Assembly (NCBI RefSeq): GCF_002135355.1
Contig: NZ_NEGE01000003.1
Coordinates: 124,001 to 188,000, forward strand
Reading direction: 5' to 3'
Length of the DNA stretch: 64,000 nt
Origin: Acinetobacter sp. ANC 4169
GTDB taxonomy: Bacteria; Pseudomonadota; Gammaproteobacteria; Pseudomonadales; Moraxellaceae
Every line of letters starts with the position of its first letter. Positions within the stretch are counted from its first letter, which is position 1. Of the stretch, positions 1 to 12,684 are shown piece after piece. The notes beneath the pieces are model-generated. The model saw only the letters and a program-made list of their open reading frames with translations, was not told the origin of the DNA and made no database searches. The translations under genes and the position numbers were made by a program.

Positions 1-1502
1 TTAAAAAATGAAACACTTAATGAAAGATTTGGGTGTAGCATTCTAGAAATACCAATATTTAATATACGACTATCTGAAATATTAAAATTATTACCCTCAT
101 AATAACTTCGCTCCAAATAATTTAAATTAAAATTATTTATTATTGGCAAATCATACATACTGAAATAAAAAATATAATCATATTTTGGAATAAGCACTTC
201 ATTATCATAACCCAAAGTTTTATAATTATCAGTAGAATACTGCCCACTAAAACCTAAATAAATATTATTTATATTTCTACTAATTGAACCACCAACTGAA
301 TAACCAGACCCATTATTACTATCACTTCCTGCAATAAATGTATCTAATAATGCATATTTACTAATTGCTTGAGTCCATAATAAACCTAAATTTTTTACTT
401 CTTCACTATATGCAGCATTTAAGCCCAATGTCGTTAAGTTACCTACACCTCGTCTAAAATAAACATTAGAAAAAAACTCCCTATAATCATTATTTTGAAG
501 ATCATAATTATATCTAATTTTACCTAACGAAATATTATATTCATTTAACTTGGGTTTAAGAAGTTTGTTATTTATATATACAGGAAAACTTTGAACAGTT
601 TTATTTCCCAAAATATCTTCAACAATGACCTGAGCATCTCCAGATTGTTGAATCAATGCTCCAGGTTGTAAAGTATAACTCCCGGGAGTAATTCTCTGTT
701 GAGAAATACTTACACCATTAATATACAAATCAACTGTTGAGGGTAAAACAGCACTTCCTTTTAAAGTCGGCATATTCCAATAAATATAATCAGGCCGAGC
801 TGTAAAATTTGTTCCAAAACTTACCCCTCCATAACGTACTGAATTAACAAAAGGGTTGGATATAGTGGTAGTATCACCAATTGTTAAACTTAAAAACTTA
901 TCGGGAAAATCTAAATCAAAAGCTGATCTTAGACGAACTACGTTTTCTTCCTTTACTTCTTCTAGTGCAAGAGTTGGTTCTTCTTCATTCTCATCTAAAC
1001 CTCGCACAAGTATGGAATTTTGAAACAGCCAATAATCTTTAAAAATCCCTAATTCTGCTAATGAATTAAAATCTTCATCCTGTGAAGTCTGCCCATAAAA
1101 CAGATCATAATTTAGAAACGCACCAAAAGCCGCCCTGTCAGGCATAATTAATTGTTCTTGGTCTATTTTTTTGACCTGAAAGTATTCAGCGGGTACCGTT
1201 ATTTTCACAGACTGTACATGTGGATCTATTTCAGCAAGAACTGGATTCATTGAAATTAAACAAAAATCTTGTTTGATTGGATGTTTAGGAAAAAACTCAC
1301 CCCTCAATTCCAAGGTATTTAAAGCTTGGCACTCTATGTATATTTTTTTATCTTCTTCAAATATAAGTGTTTCTAAATTTTTATCTATACCATTTAACCA
1401 GACACTACTAAAAACAACATTGTTCTCCTCCGCATTTACCTGTTGAACAGGCAGGACTATATTTAAAAATATGCATGGCAAAAACAATATAATTTTTTGC
1501 AT
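1..1502 (-). CDS. Chaperone-usher pilus outer-membrane usher (partial, C-terminus beyond left edge)
   Basis: The usher forms the outer-membrane pore through which pilin-chaperone complexes are secreted and assembled. Translating the minus strand from the ATG at 1502 gives about 500 residues without a stop to the edge: a signal peptide (MQKIILFLPCIFLNIVLPVQ start), an N-terminal chaperone-binding region, then the beta-barrel with a plug-like stretch (GDAQVIVEDILGNKTVQSF). The phrases LNYDLFYGQ and LPSTVDLYINGV are typical of ushers. Full ushers are about 800 residues or more, so roughly the last third is missing here. The ATG lies 6 bases after the chaperone stop and has an AGGG Shine-Dalgarno inside the chaperone end, so the genes are translationally close. 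The region is strongly AT-rich compared with the rest of the window. Subfamily (archaic/sigma versus other) is inferred only. Confidence 0.85.
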   Translation of the reverse strand, partial: MQKIILFLPCIFLNIVLPVQQVNAEENNVVFSSVWLNGIDKNLETLIFEEDKKIYIECQALNTLELRGEFFPKHPIKQDFCLISMNPVLAEIDPHVQSVKITVPAEYFQVKKIDQEQLIMPDRAAFGAFLNYDLFYGQTSQDEDFNSLAELGIFKDYWLFQNSILVRGLDENEEEPTLALEEVKEENVVRLRSAFDLDFPDKFLSLTIGDTTTISNPFVNSVRYGGVSFGTNFTARPDYIYWNMPTLKGSAVLPSTVDLYINGVSISQQRITPGSYTLQPGALIQQSGDAQVIVEDILGNKTVQSFPVYINNKLLKPKLNEYNISLGKIRYNYDLQNNDYREFFSNVYFRRGVGNLTTLGLNAAYSEEVKNLGLLWTQAISKYALLDTFIAGSDSNNGSGYSVGGSISRNINNIYLGFSGQYSTDNYKTLGYDNEVLIPKYDYIFYFSMYDLPIINNFNLNYLERSYYEGNNFNISDSRILNIGISRMLHPNLSLSVSFF

Positions 1503-1508
1503 AATCCA

Positions 1509-2219
1509 TCACCCTGACAAATTAAATTCCATCGGCAATTCACTTCTATCTGTTTCAATGATTAATTTATATTTATGAAAATCCCCCAATTTAATCTCAC
1601 CAAAATTAAAATTTTGTTGCTGATTATTAAGTAAATATTTCATGTCCGTCGTGACTGCAATTTCTTTTTTATTGTCGTCGAGAATGGTTATTTTTTTAAT
1701 TTGGACATGCGTATTGGTATCATTTTTCACATTTAATGAAAGCTGTGATCCGTTGTATACTGGATTAAAATTTAGTTTAACCTTTTCTTGTATCCCAACG
1801 AAGAGGGGCATAGAAATATTAAATAGGAAATTGACCTTAGATTCTTTTACAGTTGGGGCAATTTCATTAAAAATGATTCGCCAAGTTTCTTCTTTTTTTT
1901 GGGGTTGCATTTGAGTAAAACCCACCCGAACAATCTGCTTACTATTGGGCTGTAATACAAAGTTTTTAGGATTGATCACCACAGAAGTATCAGGTTCCAA
2001 AACATCCTCCCCTTCTGCATTTTGCGTCCATTTCACGGCAGAAACTTCAAATATTTTAGATTGATCAGATTCTTTATAATCCAATGTAACGGTAGCACTA
2101 CGCTGTTTTTTAATATCCGAAATATACAGCTGAATAGGCGTAATTTTTAGTCCTGCATAAATTGTCTGTGAACATGCCAATACTATAGAAATAGCGAACA
2201 TCGAAAATAACTTATTCAT
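1509..2219 (-). CDS. Periplasmic pilus assembly chaperone
   Basis: PapD-like periplasmic chaperone that donates a beta strand to pilin subunits and delivers them to the usher. It has 236 residues: signal peptide 1-22 (ends QTIYA), then an N-terminal immunoglobulin-like domain containing the family hallmark FVLQPNSKQIVRVGF at about residues 87-101, and a second domain to the C-terminus. It lies between the pilin and the usher on the same strand and is followed 6 bases later by the usher start, so it is almost certainly cotranscribed. The sequence resembles the chaperones of spore-coat-U (Csu-type, archaic) systems more than classical PapD, but I cannot verify this without alignment. Confidence 0.85.
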   Translation of the reverse strand: MNKLFSMFAISIVLACSQTIYAGLKITPIQLYISDIKKQRSATVTLDYKESDQSKIFEVSAVKWTQNAEGEDVLEPDTSVVINPKNFVLQPNSKQIVRVGFTQMQPQKKEETWRIIFNEIAPTVKESKVNFLFNISMPLFVGIQEKVKLNFNPVYNGSQLSLNVKNDTNTHVQIKKITILDDNKKEIAVTTDMKYLLNNQQQNFNFGEIKLGDFHKYKLIIETDRSELPMEFNLSG

Positions 2220-2323
2220 TCTTCCCCTACCAATTAATTTTTTTATTTTGAAATCTTGATATTTTTATAGGGAAGTCAGGATCACTAAAAAGTAACCCTA
2301 ACTTCTTTCATTATAATTAAAAA

Positions 2324-2836
2324 TTAGAATGAAACAGCAATTCGTAATTCTTCAGTATAAGTACCTACTGGTTTAGACACCCCAACTTGCGGACTTACAA
2401 CGGTAACATCATATGGAGTCCAACCACCTGGTGTAAATGGTTGAGATCCTGTTGTAGCATTCAAAGGAATAGTTGTTGTGCCATTACGTTTAGTGGTAAT
2501 TGAAATAGGAATTGTATTACTGCCCATTTTAAGATTAGAACCATTTGCAGTTGTTAAACCAATTTTAAACAGTGCATTTGCCCCCACACGGAAACTACCT
2601 GTAGCAGTATCGCCCCCCACTTTATCTTGTAAAGTTAAGGTAGGAGTAAGTACTTGTAGTTCACAATGTGGTTCAACTTTAAGTTTAATATCAATTTTTC
2701 CACTACAATCTGTATCACAACCTGATGGAGGGGGTGGAGTTGGTATACCTCGTGCCAAATCATCTTCTGCATAAACGCCTGTTGCACAAACGCCAAGTAC
2801 TAATGCCGCTAATGCAGCTTGTGTCATTTTATTCAT
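2324..2836 (-). CDS. Pilin subunit of chaperone-usher pilus
   Basis: Likely major or only visible structural subunit of the pilus. From the preferred ATG at 2836 it has 170 residues: a signal peptide (MNKMTQAALAALVLGVCATG, cleavage near VYA-ED), a proline-rich segment (IPTPPPPSG) with a CDTDC pair, a third Cys in VEPHCEL, and the C-terminal strand GTYTEELRIAVSF expected of donor-strand pilins. An ATG at 2848 is also in frame, but GGAGA sits inside that extension, correctly spaced before 2836, so 2836 is the better start. Gene order pilin-chaperone-usher supports function. No adhesin-tip gene is visible in the window; it could lie beyond the usher. Related to spore-coat-U-like or CS1-like pilins by inference. 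Confidence 0.75.
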   Translation of the reverse strand: MNKMTQAALAALVLGVCATGVYAEDDLARGIPTPPPPSGCDTDCSGKIDIKLKVEPHCELQVLTPTLTLQDKVGGDTATGSFRVGANALFKIGLTTANGSNLKMGSNTIPISITTKRNGTTTIPLNATTGSQPFTPGGWTPYDVTVVSPQVGVSKPVGTYTEELRIAVSF

Positions 2837-2848
2837 GATTTTCTCCAT

Positions 2849-3756
2849 TTCTTTTTTTAATAAAAGAATATGTATATGTAGTTATTTTAACGATTACGCT
2901 GTAACTCTTTTTATTATGAGTAAGATTACGTAACCGTTGACCTATCTTATTATCTTTAATTCAAATAAATGTAAAAGTGTTATTATTCACAATATATTTT
3001 TTCTGTTAGTTTTTTTATTTACTATTTAAGCTTAACACTATATTTAGAAAGGTTTACGACACAAAATAAAATGATACAATTTTAAAATATTTCTAATTAT
3101 GTAGGAAAAAATTACAAATACACACACCAAATATTTAAGTTATTAATTTTACTATTTTTTTTAAAAAACATATTTTAACATAAAAATCAAATAAAGTTAC
3201 TTAATTTACAAAAGTTTATAAATTAATGCTAATTATCTGGAAAATCTGTGATTATATCGTCATGTTTTCTTTCTTTTTCATCCATTATTACTTTTCCTTA
3301 AGCATAGAAACACCTACTCTAAACTCGTAGCAACAAATGAATTAATTTAGAAAATAATTGTTTAAATGAAAACCAGGCTTATATAAATAATTTTTATAAA
3401 AGAAGGGAAAGAAAGATTAATTTTTTATTTTTGTTTTTATTTAATTCCAAGCTTTTCACAACCGTAATCTATCGTACTTACTTTAATACAGTATGTAATA
3501 TTTAATGATCATGACATGATACATTCTTTACTTTTTCAGGCACAATAATTCATGTGAATATTTATAATAATATATAAGATAAAAATTAATTAAATTAAAA
3601 TTCCATCTATTAACAATGAGATATTAGACATAATAAATTTATACGCTTTTTAAGCTTAGCTATTTAAATTAGATGATTATAAAATAGCTATAATACAATC
3701 CGGTTTTTAGATAACCACTACCATTATGATAAAAAATTATTTTTTATAGTATCCTA
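2849..3756. other. AT-rich gene-poor region upstream of the pilus operon
   Basis: About 900 bases without a convincing gene, composed largely of A/T runs. It must hold the promoter of the minus-strand pilin operon, but the composition makes any -10/-35 call unreliable. The only small reading frame with a plausible Shine-Dalgarno is at 3229-3285 on the minus strand, listed separately. No terminal inverted repeats or transposase remnants were recognised. Confidence 0.6.
3229..3285 (-). CDS. Possible 18-residue micro-ORF
   Basis: On the minus strand an AAGGA is followed by ATG at 3285 and 18 codons, encoding a highly charged peptide (MDEKERKHDDIITDFPDN). There is nothing to show that it is expressed. 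It lies in an AT-rich gap between the pilin gene and the XAC2610-like gene. In AT-rich DNA a short frame with an A/G-rich upstream is expected by chance, so this is kept only as a candidate. Confidence 0.15.
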   Translation of the reverse strand: MDEKERKHDDIITDFPDN

Positions 3757-4593
3757 TCAGTTGTCTTCAACTCGATTCAATAAGCCATTTTTTACCTGAT
3801 AAACCTGACCGTTCCCAAAATCAATTTGCTGTTTTTCCCCATGAATTGCTGGAAATCCGGTAATATTTTCCAATTGTGGTGAACGCTGAAATTGATGGGT
3901 TTTAGGATTATACATCCAGTAAATAAAACGTTTATCTTCAACTTTGCGCTCATTCGAAGTATCTGACAGAATGATGTCGTAGTAGCCATCAAAATTAATA
4001 TCCATATAGCCAATACTCTTAGGATAAGCGGTAAAACCCGTCAGGCTCTGCACCACTTGATTGGTAGTTTTATTCAATACCTGCACTTGTTTTAAAGCCT
4101 TTCCATAAGGTTGTTGGGCATTTTCCACACCATAAAATTTAAATATAAACAGCGGCCTTTCTATTTCTACTACTGTTGTAAATGCAGGTCCAAATTGAAT
4201 TGGAATATTTTCATTATTATTTGCTGCACTGAAAACTGCTGGCATATCTCCAGTATTTGCATTTAAGTTTCCATTTAACTGATACTGTTCAGATGTTGCT
4301 ACGTCACCATTTACACTTACCGACTTAAGATTAAGCTGATCACCTTTTTGCAAACCCTTAAAGGCAATCGTTTTTTGATCAGTCAAATCATGAAGTGTGC
4401 CGTGTGGATTCCAGATCCCTGCATATAAATCAAGAAAATAGCGTCCATCATCTGAACGTAGCATTCGTTGCATAGAAACACGAACATTTGTGAAAGGTTT
4501 CAGATGCTCAGTAGCTGATGCAGGAACTGTTTCTGCAAAACTCAAGCAGGAAAGAGAAAAAGCTGTAAAACATAGCAGGATTTGAGTTTTCAT
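3757..4593 (-). CDS. Secreted XAC2610-like protein of unknown function
   Basis: A 278-residue exported protein with signal peptide 1-20 (MKTQILLCFTAFSLSCLSFA, cleavage before ETVPA). The second half carries the pattern seen in the XAC2610 family and related FG-GAP-like beta-propeller fragments: GYMDINFDGYYDIILSD around residue 195, with an acidic, calcium-loop-like D-x-N-x-D, followed by FIYWMYNPKTHQFQ. Function is unknown; such proteins are periplasmic or secreted. It stands alone, read away from ilvC, with no obvious partner. Its composition is closer to the core genome than that of the pilus operon, so the AT-rich block seems to end near here. Confidence 0.65.
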   Translation of the reverse strand: MKTQILLCFTAFSLSCLSFAETVPASATEHLKPFTNVRVSMQRMLRSDDGRYFLDLYAGIWNPHGTLHDLTDQKTIAFKGLQKGDQLNLKSVSVNGDVATSEQYQLNGNLNANTGDMPAVFSAANNNENIPIQFGPAFTTVVEIERPLFIFKFYGVENAQQPYGKALKQVQVLNKTTNQVVQSLTGFTAYPKSIGYMDINFDGYYDIILSDTSNERKVEDKRFIYWMYNPKTHQFQRSPQLENITGFPAIHGEKQQIDFGNGQVYQVKNGLLNRVEDN

Positions 4594-4735
4594 TGCTCAG
4601 CCACATTCAACAATAGAAAAATTATGTCTACTCTATCACACTTAAAATCACCTCTAATCTATCTCTATACCTGATGTTTTGTTGCGAATTGGTAAGAGAC
4701 CAATCCTCTTTAAAAACTAAAAATATCTTAATAAA

Positions 4736-4766
4736 TAAAAAAACCCACTCAAAAGAGTGGGTTTTT
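4736..4766 (-). terminator. Terminator distal to ilvC
   Basis: A perfect 9-bp stem AACCCACTC / GAGTGGGTT with an AAAA loop, followed on the minus strand by a long T tract. It is the second terminator after ilvC and also insulates the XAC2610-like gene. Confidence 0.8.
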
Positions 4767-4792
4767 CAAATCAAATCAATTGATTCGAGAAA

Positions 4793-4837
4793 TTAGTTCT
4801 TTTCTTTATCTACGATTTTGTTTGCTTGGATCCAAGG
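4793..4837 (-). repeat. Partial duplicate of the ilvC 3' end
   Basis: These 45 bases match the last 45 bases of ilvC (4919-4963, including the stop codon) with two mismatches. They would encode the same last 14 residues plus stop, ending NKIVDKEKN. After this the similarity decays, with the following bases resembling ilvC but carrying a short deletion. The copy is untranslated because it follows the ilvC terminator. It could be a footprint of recombination, or of an element that used the ilvC 3' end as attachment site. Confidence 0.85.
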
Positions 4838-4867
4838 TATGCACGAGTTCAAAGCACAACTTTATAT

Positions 4868-4901
4868 AAAAAAAGCCCCTGTTATAAAACAAGGGCTTTT
4901 T
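4868..4901 (-). terminator. Terminator of ilvC operon
   Basis: Stem AAAAGCCC / GGGCTTTT with an A/T-rich loop about 17 bases after the ilvC stop, followed by T residues on the minus strand. Confidence 0.8.
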
Positions 4902-4918
4902 GACTTAGAAATTAGAAC

Positions 4919-5947
<1,029 letters not shown>

Positions 5948-6044
5948 TTAAATGCTTATGTTTCCTTTTATCCAAGTCAATGATGTTATTGGTATTCACT
6001 GACCTAGATACCCATCTGTACGATGAGTAGAATGTGTTAAAAAA

Positions 6045-6536
6045 TTAGATTGTTAAAACTTTTTCGCCACGTGCGATACCTGATACACCAGAACGTACCA
6101 CTTCAAGAATGGTATTTTCTGCAAGCGCATCGATGAAACCATCCAGTTTTTCAGTGGTTCCAGCAATCTGAATCGTGTATGTGGTTGGTGTGACATCCAC
6201 AATTTGCGCGCGGAAAATGTCTGCAGTGCGTTTAATTTCAGCACGTGCCGATCCAAGTGATTTCACTTTAATCAGCATCAATTCTCGCTCAATATGCGCA
6301 CCTTCAGACAAATCAACCACTTTAACCACTTCAACCAGTTTGTTGAGCTGTTTGGTGATTTGTTCAATTTTATGATCATCACCATAAGTGGTCAGGGTCA
6401 AACGCGACATGGTTGGATCTTCGGTTGGCGCAACGTTCAAAGTTTCAATATTGTAATTACGTTGAGAAAATAAACCCACCAAACGAGAAAGCGCGCCCGC
6501 TTCGTTTTCTACGAGAACAGAGATGATATGTCTCAT
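6045..6536 (-). CDS. ilvH: Acetolactate synthase small (regulatory) subunit
   Basis: Regulatory subunit that activates the large subunit and confers valine feedback inhibition. Starting at the ATG at 6536 it has 163 residues, the usual length, beginning [25 protein letters not shown]: an ACT domain with the effector-binding glycine-rich loop, then the C-terminal domain ending [15 protein letters not shown]. The frame is open 9 codons upstream, but 6536 gives the classic 4-base ATGA overlap with the ilvI stop, indicating translational coupling and fixing the start. Lies between ilvI and ilvC. Confidence 0.96.
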   Translation of the reverse strand: MRHIISVLVENEAGALSRLVGLFSQRNYNIETLNVAPTEDPTMSRLTLTTYGDDHKIEQITKQLNKLVEVVKVVDLSEGAHIERELMLIKVKSLGSARAEIKRTADIFRAQIVDVTPTTYTIQIAGTTEKLDGFIDALAENTILEVVRSGVSGIARGEKVLTI

Positions 6537-8260
6537 TGAGTGCGCTCCCCTTTTCCTAACCACATATCTTGCATAGACTGACCTGCAACCAGCATTGGAT
6601 ACACATGCTCGCTACGGTCAACCATTACGTTAATAAATACGCATTTATCATTGATTGCCATGGCTTCTTCAAGCTTCGATTCAAGCTCATCAGCATGGTC
6701 AATTTGAATGCCCACGTGACCATATGCTTCCATTAATTTTGGAAAATCTGGCAATGAATCTACATAAGAGCTTGAATGACGACCTTCGTAGTTCATATCC
6801 TGCCATTGTTTCACCATACCTAAGGCACGGTTATTGAGGCAGAGAATTTTCACATTTAAGCCATATTGCTTACATGTTGATAATTCCTGGATACACATCT
6901 GAATTGACGCTTCACCAGTAATACACACTACTTGCTGGTCCGGGAATGCGAGTTTCGCTGCCATTGCATATGGCAAGCCTACACCCATGGTTCCCAAGCC
7001 ACCTGAGTTGATCCATTGACGTGGACGTGTGTATTTGTAATACAACGCACCAAACATCTGGTGTTGACCTACGTCCGAAGTAATAATTGCTTGGCTATTG
7101 GTCACTTTATCCAAAGCTGCTACTACTTGCTGTGGCTTCATTGTGCCATCAGTCGGTGCCACAACTTTTAAGCCGTGTGCTGCACGCCACTCATCAATTT
7201 GCTTCCACCATGCTGCAATATCTTCAGGATTTGGTTTAGAAACATTCATTTGTTTCAACTGAACCAGCATCTCTTGAAGTACCGGCTCTACCGCACCCAC
7301 AATTGGAATGTGTGCCATGATGGTTTTAGAAATGGTTGCCGGGTCAATATCAATATGAATGACTTTGGCATTTGGACAGAATTTTGCCGGATTATTGGTT
7401 ACGCGGTCATCAAAACGCGCACCTACACAAAGAATCAAGTCTGCATTATGCATGGTCATGTTGGCTTCATAAGTACCATGCATACCCAACATACCAACAA
7501 ATTGCGGGTCATTACCCGGGAATGCACCCAAGCCCATCAAAGTATTGGTTACTGGATAGCCCAATAAATGAGCCAGTTCAGTCAATAATGCTGAAGCATT
7601 ACCCTGTACTACACCACCGCCAGAATAAATCACTGGACGTTTTGCACTGATCAATTCATCAATCGCTTTACGAATCTGACCTGAGTGACCACGGTGTGGC
7701 GGCTGATACGAACGCATCTTCACTTTTTCAGGGTATTCGTAGGCAAATTTTTCTGCAGGATTAGTCGCATCTTTAGGAATATCGATCACCACAGGACCTG
7801 GACGGCCTGAAGCTGCAATATAAAATGCTTTTTTAATAATCGCAGGAATTTCGCTGGCATGACGCACTTGGAAACTGTGTTTTACGATTGGACGAGAAAT
7901 ACCGACCATATCGGTTTCTTGGAACGCATCCTCACCGATAAGATGGCTTGCAACCTGACCAGACAAAATCACCATTGGGATTGAGTCCATATAAGCCGTT
8001 GCAATTGGAGTTACGGTATTTGTCGCACCGGGACCTGATGTGACGAGTACCACACCAGTTTTACCTGTTACACGCGAATAAGCATCTGCCATATGACCGG
8101 CAGCTTGTTCATGACGTACGAGGTAATGATTGATTTTGTCTTGTTGAAAGAGCGCATCGTAAATATGTAGTACTGCGCCGCCTGGGTATCCAAATAAATG
8201 CTCAACGCCTTCGTCCGCCAATGCGCGAACGAGCATTTCACCACCAGATAAAAGTTCCAA
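6533..8260 (-). CDS. ilvI: Acetolactate synthase large (catalytic) subunit
   Basis: Thiamine-diphosphate enzyme condensing pyruvate with pyruvate or 2-ketobutyrate. It has 575 residues with N-terminal PYR domain (catalytic Glu in [14 protein letters not shown]51), central FAD-binding domain, and C-terminal PP domain. The ThDP/metal motif usually written GDGS reads GEAS at 449-452 ([14 protein letters not shown]); a Glu in place of Asp is known in related gamma-proteobacterial enzymes, so activity is still expected. First gene of ilvI-ilvH-ilvC. A perfect hairpin at 8288-8308 lies in the leader about 30 bases before the start. Confidence 0.96.
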   Translation of the reverse strand: MELLSGGEMLVRALADEGVEHLFGYPGGAVLHIYDALFQQDKINHYLVRHEQAAGHMADAYSRVTGKTGVVLVTSGPGATNTVTPIATAYMDSIPMVILSGQVASHLIGEDAFQETDMVGISRPIVKHSFQVRHASEIPAIIKKAFYIAASGRPGPVVIDIPKDATNPAEKFAYEYPEKVKMRSYQPPHRGHSGQIRKAIDELISAKRPVIYSGGGVVQGNASALLTELAHLLGYPVTNTLMGLGAFPGNDPQFVGMLGMHGTYEANMTMHNADLILCVGARFDDRVTNNPAKFCPNAKVIHIDIDPATISKTIMAHIPIVGAVEPVLQEMLVQLKQMNVSKPNPEDIAAWWKQIDEWRAAHGLKVVAPTDGTMKPQQVVAALDKVTNSQAIITSDVGQHQMFGALYYKYTRPRQWINSGGLGTMGVGLPYAMAAKLAFPDQQVVCITGEASIQMCIQELSTCKQYGLNVKILCLNNRALGMVKQWQDMNYEGRHSSSYVDSLPDFPKLMEAYGHVGIQIDHADELESKLEEAMAINDKCVFINVMVDRSEHVYPMLVAGQSMQDMWLGKGERTQ

Positions 8261-9050
8261 CGTGATTCACCCTAATCTTTTTTCACGCACAAATGGAGGG
8301 CATTTGTGGTGATTAATTCATTAACTGTCTGCTCTGTTATAGCACACAAATTTCATAGTTTTCATAGCAATAAGAAAAAAATCTGACCTGGTTGCTGTTT
8401 GAGCAATATGAGGTCTAAAACATGTTGGGATAAACATATTTTGTTGGCTTTGTTCAGCTTCTCGGCTAGAGAAGAAGTCCATTGCTAAAAGGCACTTATT
8501 CGAAGGGTGATCGATCTAAGGCATATAAAACTAAAGCAGCATTTTTGTGGTTTCGAGTATTAAAGTCAAGTTTAAAAATTAGCTTTTTATGCATTATTTT
8601 CGAATAATTCACTTTTTATTGGTTTGTTTTGTTTAAAACTGTTCGCAGAATAATCAATAAAATTTAAAATATTTATATATTTCAAACAAATAATAAAAAA
8701 TTTCATGAAAAATAAGTATAAAAACTATAATAAAATGGAATGAATATTTATTTTATTGAAACATGTTTTTATTAATAAAAATCTATTTTCTAAGTTCTAA
8801 TTATATTTTTTGATACATTTTTGTACTTAAACGAACGTGACAACAATCGATAAAAGAGAAACTTTTGCTGATTAAATCACTTCCTTTAATGGCAGCCGTC
8901 AATAAATACCATTCACTTGTCTGCATTTTGGGACAGTTTATCTTTTTTTTCTGCAAAACCATCAAGATCATATAAAATACTCAGGCACTCAGGAGTTCTA
9001 TTTCTCTCACACTCTATCCAACTGATTATGACAATAAGGACTTGATTATT
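8261..9050. other. Intergenic region between divergent ilvI and DUF4124 gene
   Basis: About 780 bases with no supported gene. It contains the ilvI leader with one perfect hairpin and an AT-rich middle. The right end holds the upstream region of the DUF4124 gene, with the A/T hexamer TATAAA near 8975 and an AAGGA Shine-Dalgarno at 9036-9040. A 53-codon frame on the minus strand (8321-8482) lacks a ribosome-binding site and was rejected. Confidence 0.5.
8288..8308 (-). promoter_or_regulatory. Perfect inverted repeat in the ilvI leader
   Basis: An 8-bp perfect stem CACAAATG / CATTTGTG with a 5-base loop, 27-48 bases upstream of the ilvI start. There is no run of U immediately after it and no branched-chain-codon leader peptide, so it is not a classical attenuator. 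It could be a protein-binding site or an RNA hairpin in the 5' leader. Confidence 0.4.
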
Positions 9051-9413
9051 ATGGCATCATCTTGCATTAAAATTGGATTTATAGCGACTGGCTTAATCTT
9101 AAGTTTCAGTTCAACCACAAGTTTTGCTAAAGAATATTACAAATGGGTGGATGCCAAAGGGTCTACCCATTACACCACCACACCACCACCAAAATCTGCA
9201 AAGAAGAAAGGTAAAGTGGATACTTATGGCGCGGCAGGTTCTGCTAGCCACGCGGCGCATGCAAATGCTGATAAAGAAGCGCAGAATGCAGTAGCGGAAA
9301 AAGAGGCGCAAAATCATGCAAATGCAGGACTAGCGGCGGCAAATGCGGCTGAAGCCCCGAGCACCCCTATGAAAAAATCGGCATCCGTTTCAGCTGCTCA
9401 GCGCGCCGAATAA
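9051..9413 (+). CDS. Exported DUF4124-domain protein
   Basis: A 120-residue protein of unknown function. The start is the ATG at 9051, 10 bases after AAGGA (9036-9040); a TTG at 9042 in the same frame is too close to that site. A signal peptide is followed by the DUF4124 core EYYKWVDAKGSTHYTTTPPP, a short extracytoplasmic beta motif found at the N-terminus of many cell-envelope proteins. The rest is alanine-rich and low-complexity (repeats such as KEAQNA) and probably unstructured. The next gene encodes a paralogue with an almost identical core, so this is a tandem duplication. Upstream of leuS on the same strand. Confidence 0.7.
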   Translation: MASSCIKIGFIATGLILSFSSTTSFAKEYYKWVDAKGSTHYTTTPPPKSAKKKGKVDTYGAAGSASHAAHANADKEAQNAVAEKEAQNHANAGLAAANAAEAPSTPMKKSASVSAAQRAE

Positions 9414-9465
9414 AATAAGAAAGAAGTGGTGGCAGCTGCTTGCCATCACTCGCCATGCTCAATAA

Positions 9466-9924
9466 ATGAATATTTTTTCTTTTTTATTCAATTATCTAGT
9501 ATTGAGTCTAATATTATTAGCCTCAGCATATATTCATGCTCAAGATTTTTATAAATGGGTAGATGCAAAGGGTTCAACGCACTATACTACCACACCTCCG
9601 CCGAAAAATGCCAAGTGGCTTGGCTCAATATCAACCTATCAAAATAAAACTGAACAATCTAAAAAAGTACCAGAGTCCAAAGAACAAATACAAAATCATT
9701 ATTCATTTCCCACAACAGCTAAGATTGAATTAACAACAGCAGAACGAGCTGCAATTGAAATTCAAGTGAAACAGCAGCTCCAAAAAAACCAACAAACCTT
9801 AAAACAAGATCCGTATGCCAATATGTTTGGCAGCTCAACAGAACAAGACATCCGCTCATCGATAGAATCAGCTTATTTACAAAAGAAGAAGAAACGCGCG
9901 AATTCAAAAGCATCACCTCATTAA
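9466..9924 (+). CDS. DUF4124-domain protein, probably frameshifted near its 3' end
   Basis: The 152-residue product begins with a signal peptide and the DUF4124 core DFYKWVDAKGSTHYTTTPPP, nearly identical to that of the gene just upstream, then a Q/K/E-rich tail. In the present frame it ends with a basic, unnatural-looking tail (KKKKRANSKASPH). In another frame from about 9879 to the stop at 10029-10031 the sequence reads as ordinary protein: TKEEETREFKSITSL, then NEILQSFISNEQEDK and ILIWKLTLHRNLRYAVQQTF. One missing A in the TTTACAAAAG stretch (about 9876-9884) would join the two into a protein of about 189 residues ending just before leuS. Either a real mutation or a sequencing/assembly error. 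Confidence 0.65.
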   Translation: MNIFSFLFNYLVLSLILLASAYIHAQDFYKWVDAKGSTHYTTTPPPKNAKWLGSISTYQNKTEQSKKVPESKEQIQNHYSFPTTAKIELTTAERAAIEIQVKQQLQKNQQTLKQDPYANMFGSSTEQDIRSSIESAYLQKKKKRANSKASPH

Positions 9925-10031
9925 ATGAGATTCTCCAAAGTTTCATTTCTAATGAGCAGGAAGATAAAATCCTGATCTGGAAACTGACATTGCATCGCAA
10001 TTTGCGCTATGCTGTGCAACAAACTTTTTAA
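9873..10031 (+). pseudogene. Displaced 3' part of the second DUF4124 gene
   Basis: A 50-codon open stretch in the -1 frame relative to 9466-9924, beginning around 9879 and stopping at 10029-10031. It has a normal amino-acid mix with amphipathic helical character and no start codon of its own. Best read as the original C-terminus of the preceding gene, cut off by a single-base deletion. Confidence 0.5.
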
Positions 10032-12674
<2,643 letters not shown>

Positions 12675-12684
12675 ATCCTTTAGT

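Larger units (their letters stand above)
4594..4918. other. Intergenic region with two terminators and an ilvC 3' end duplicate
   Basis: This gap between the XAC2610-like gene and ilvC contains no gene. It holds two rho-independent terminators acting on minus-strand transcripts from ilvC, separated by a 45-base partial second copy of the ilvC 3' end. Each is described in its own entry. Confidence 0.7.

Noticed and set aside
8321..8482. A 53-codon frame upstream of ilvI on the same strand (starts MDFFSSREAEQ)
   Set aside because: It has no ribosome-binding site, no Ile/Leu/Val codon run that would make it a leader peptide, and no recognisable domain. A chance open frame is the simplest reading.
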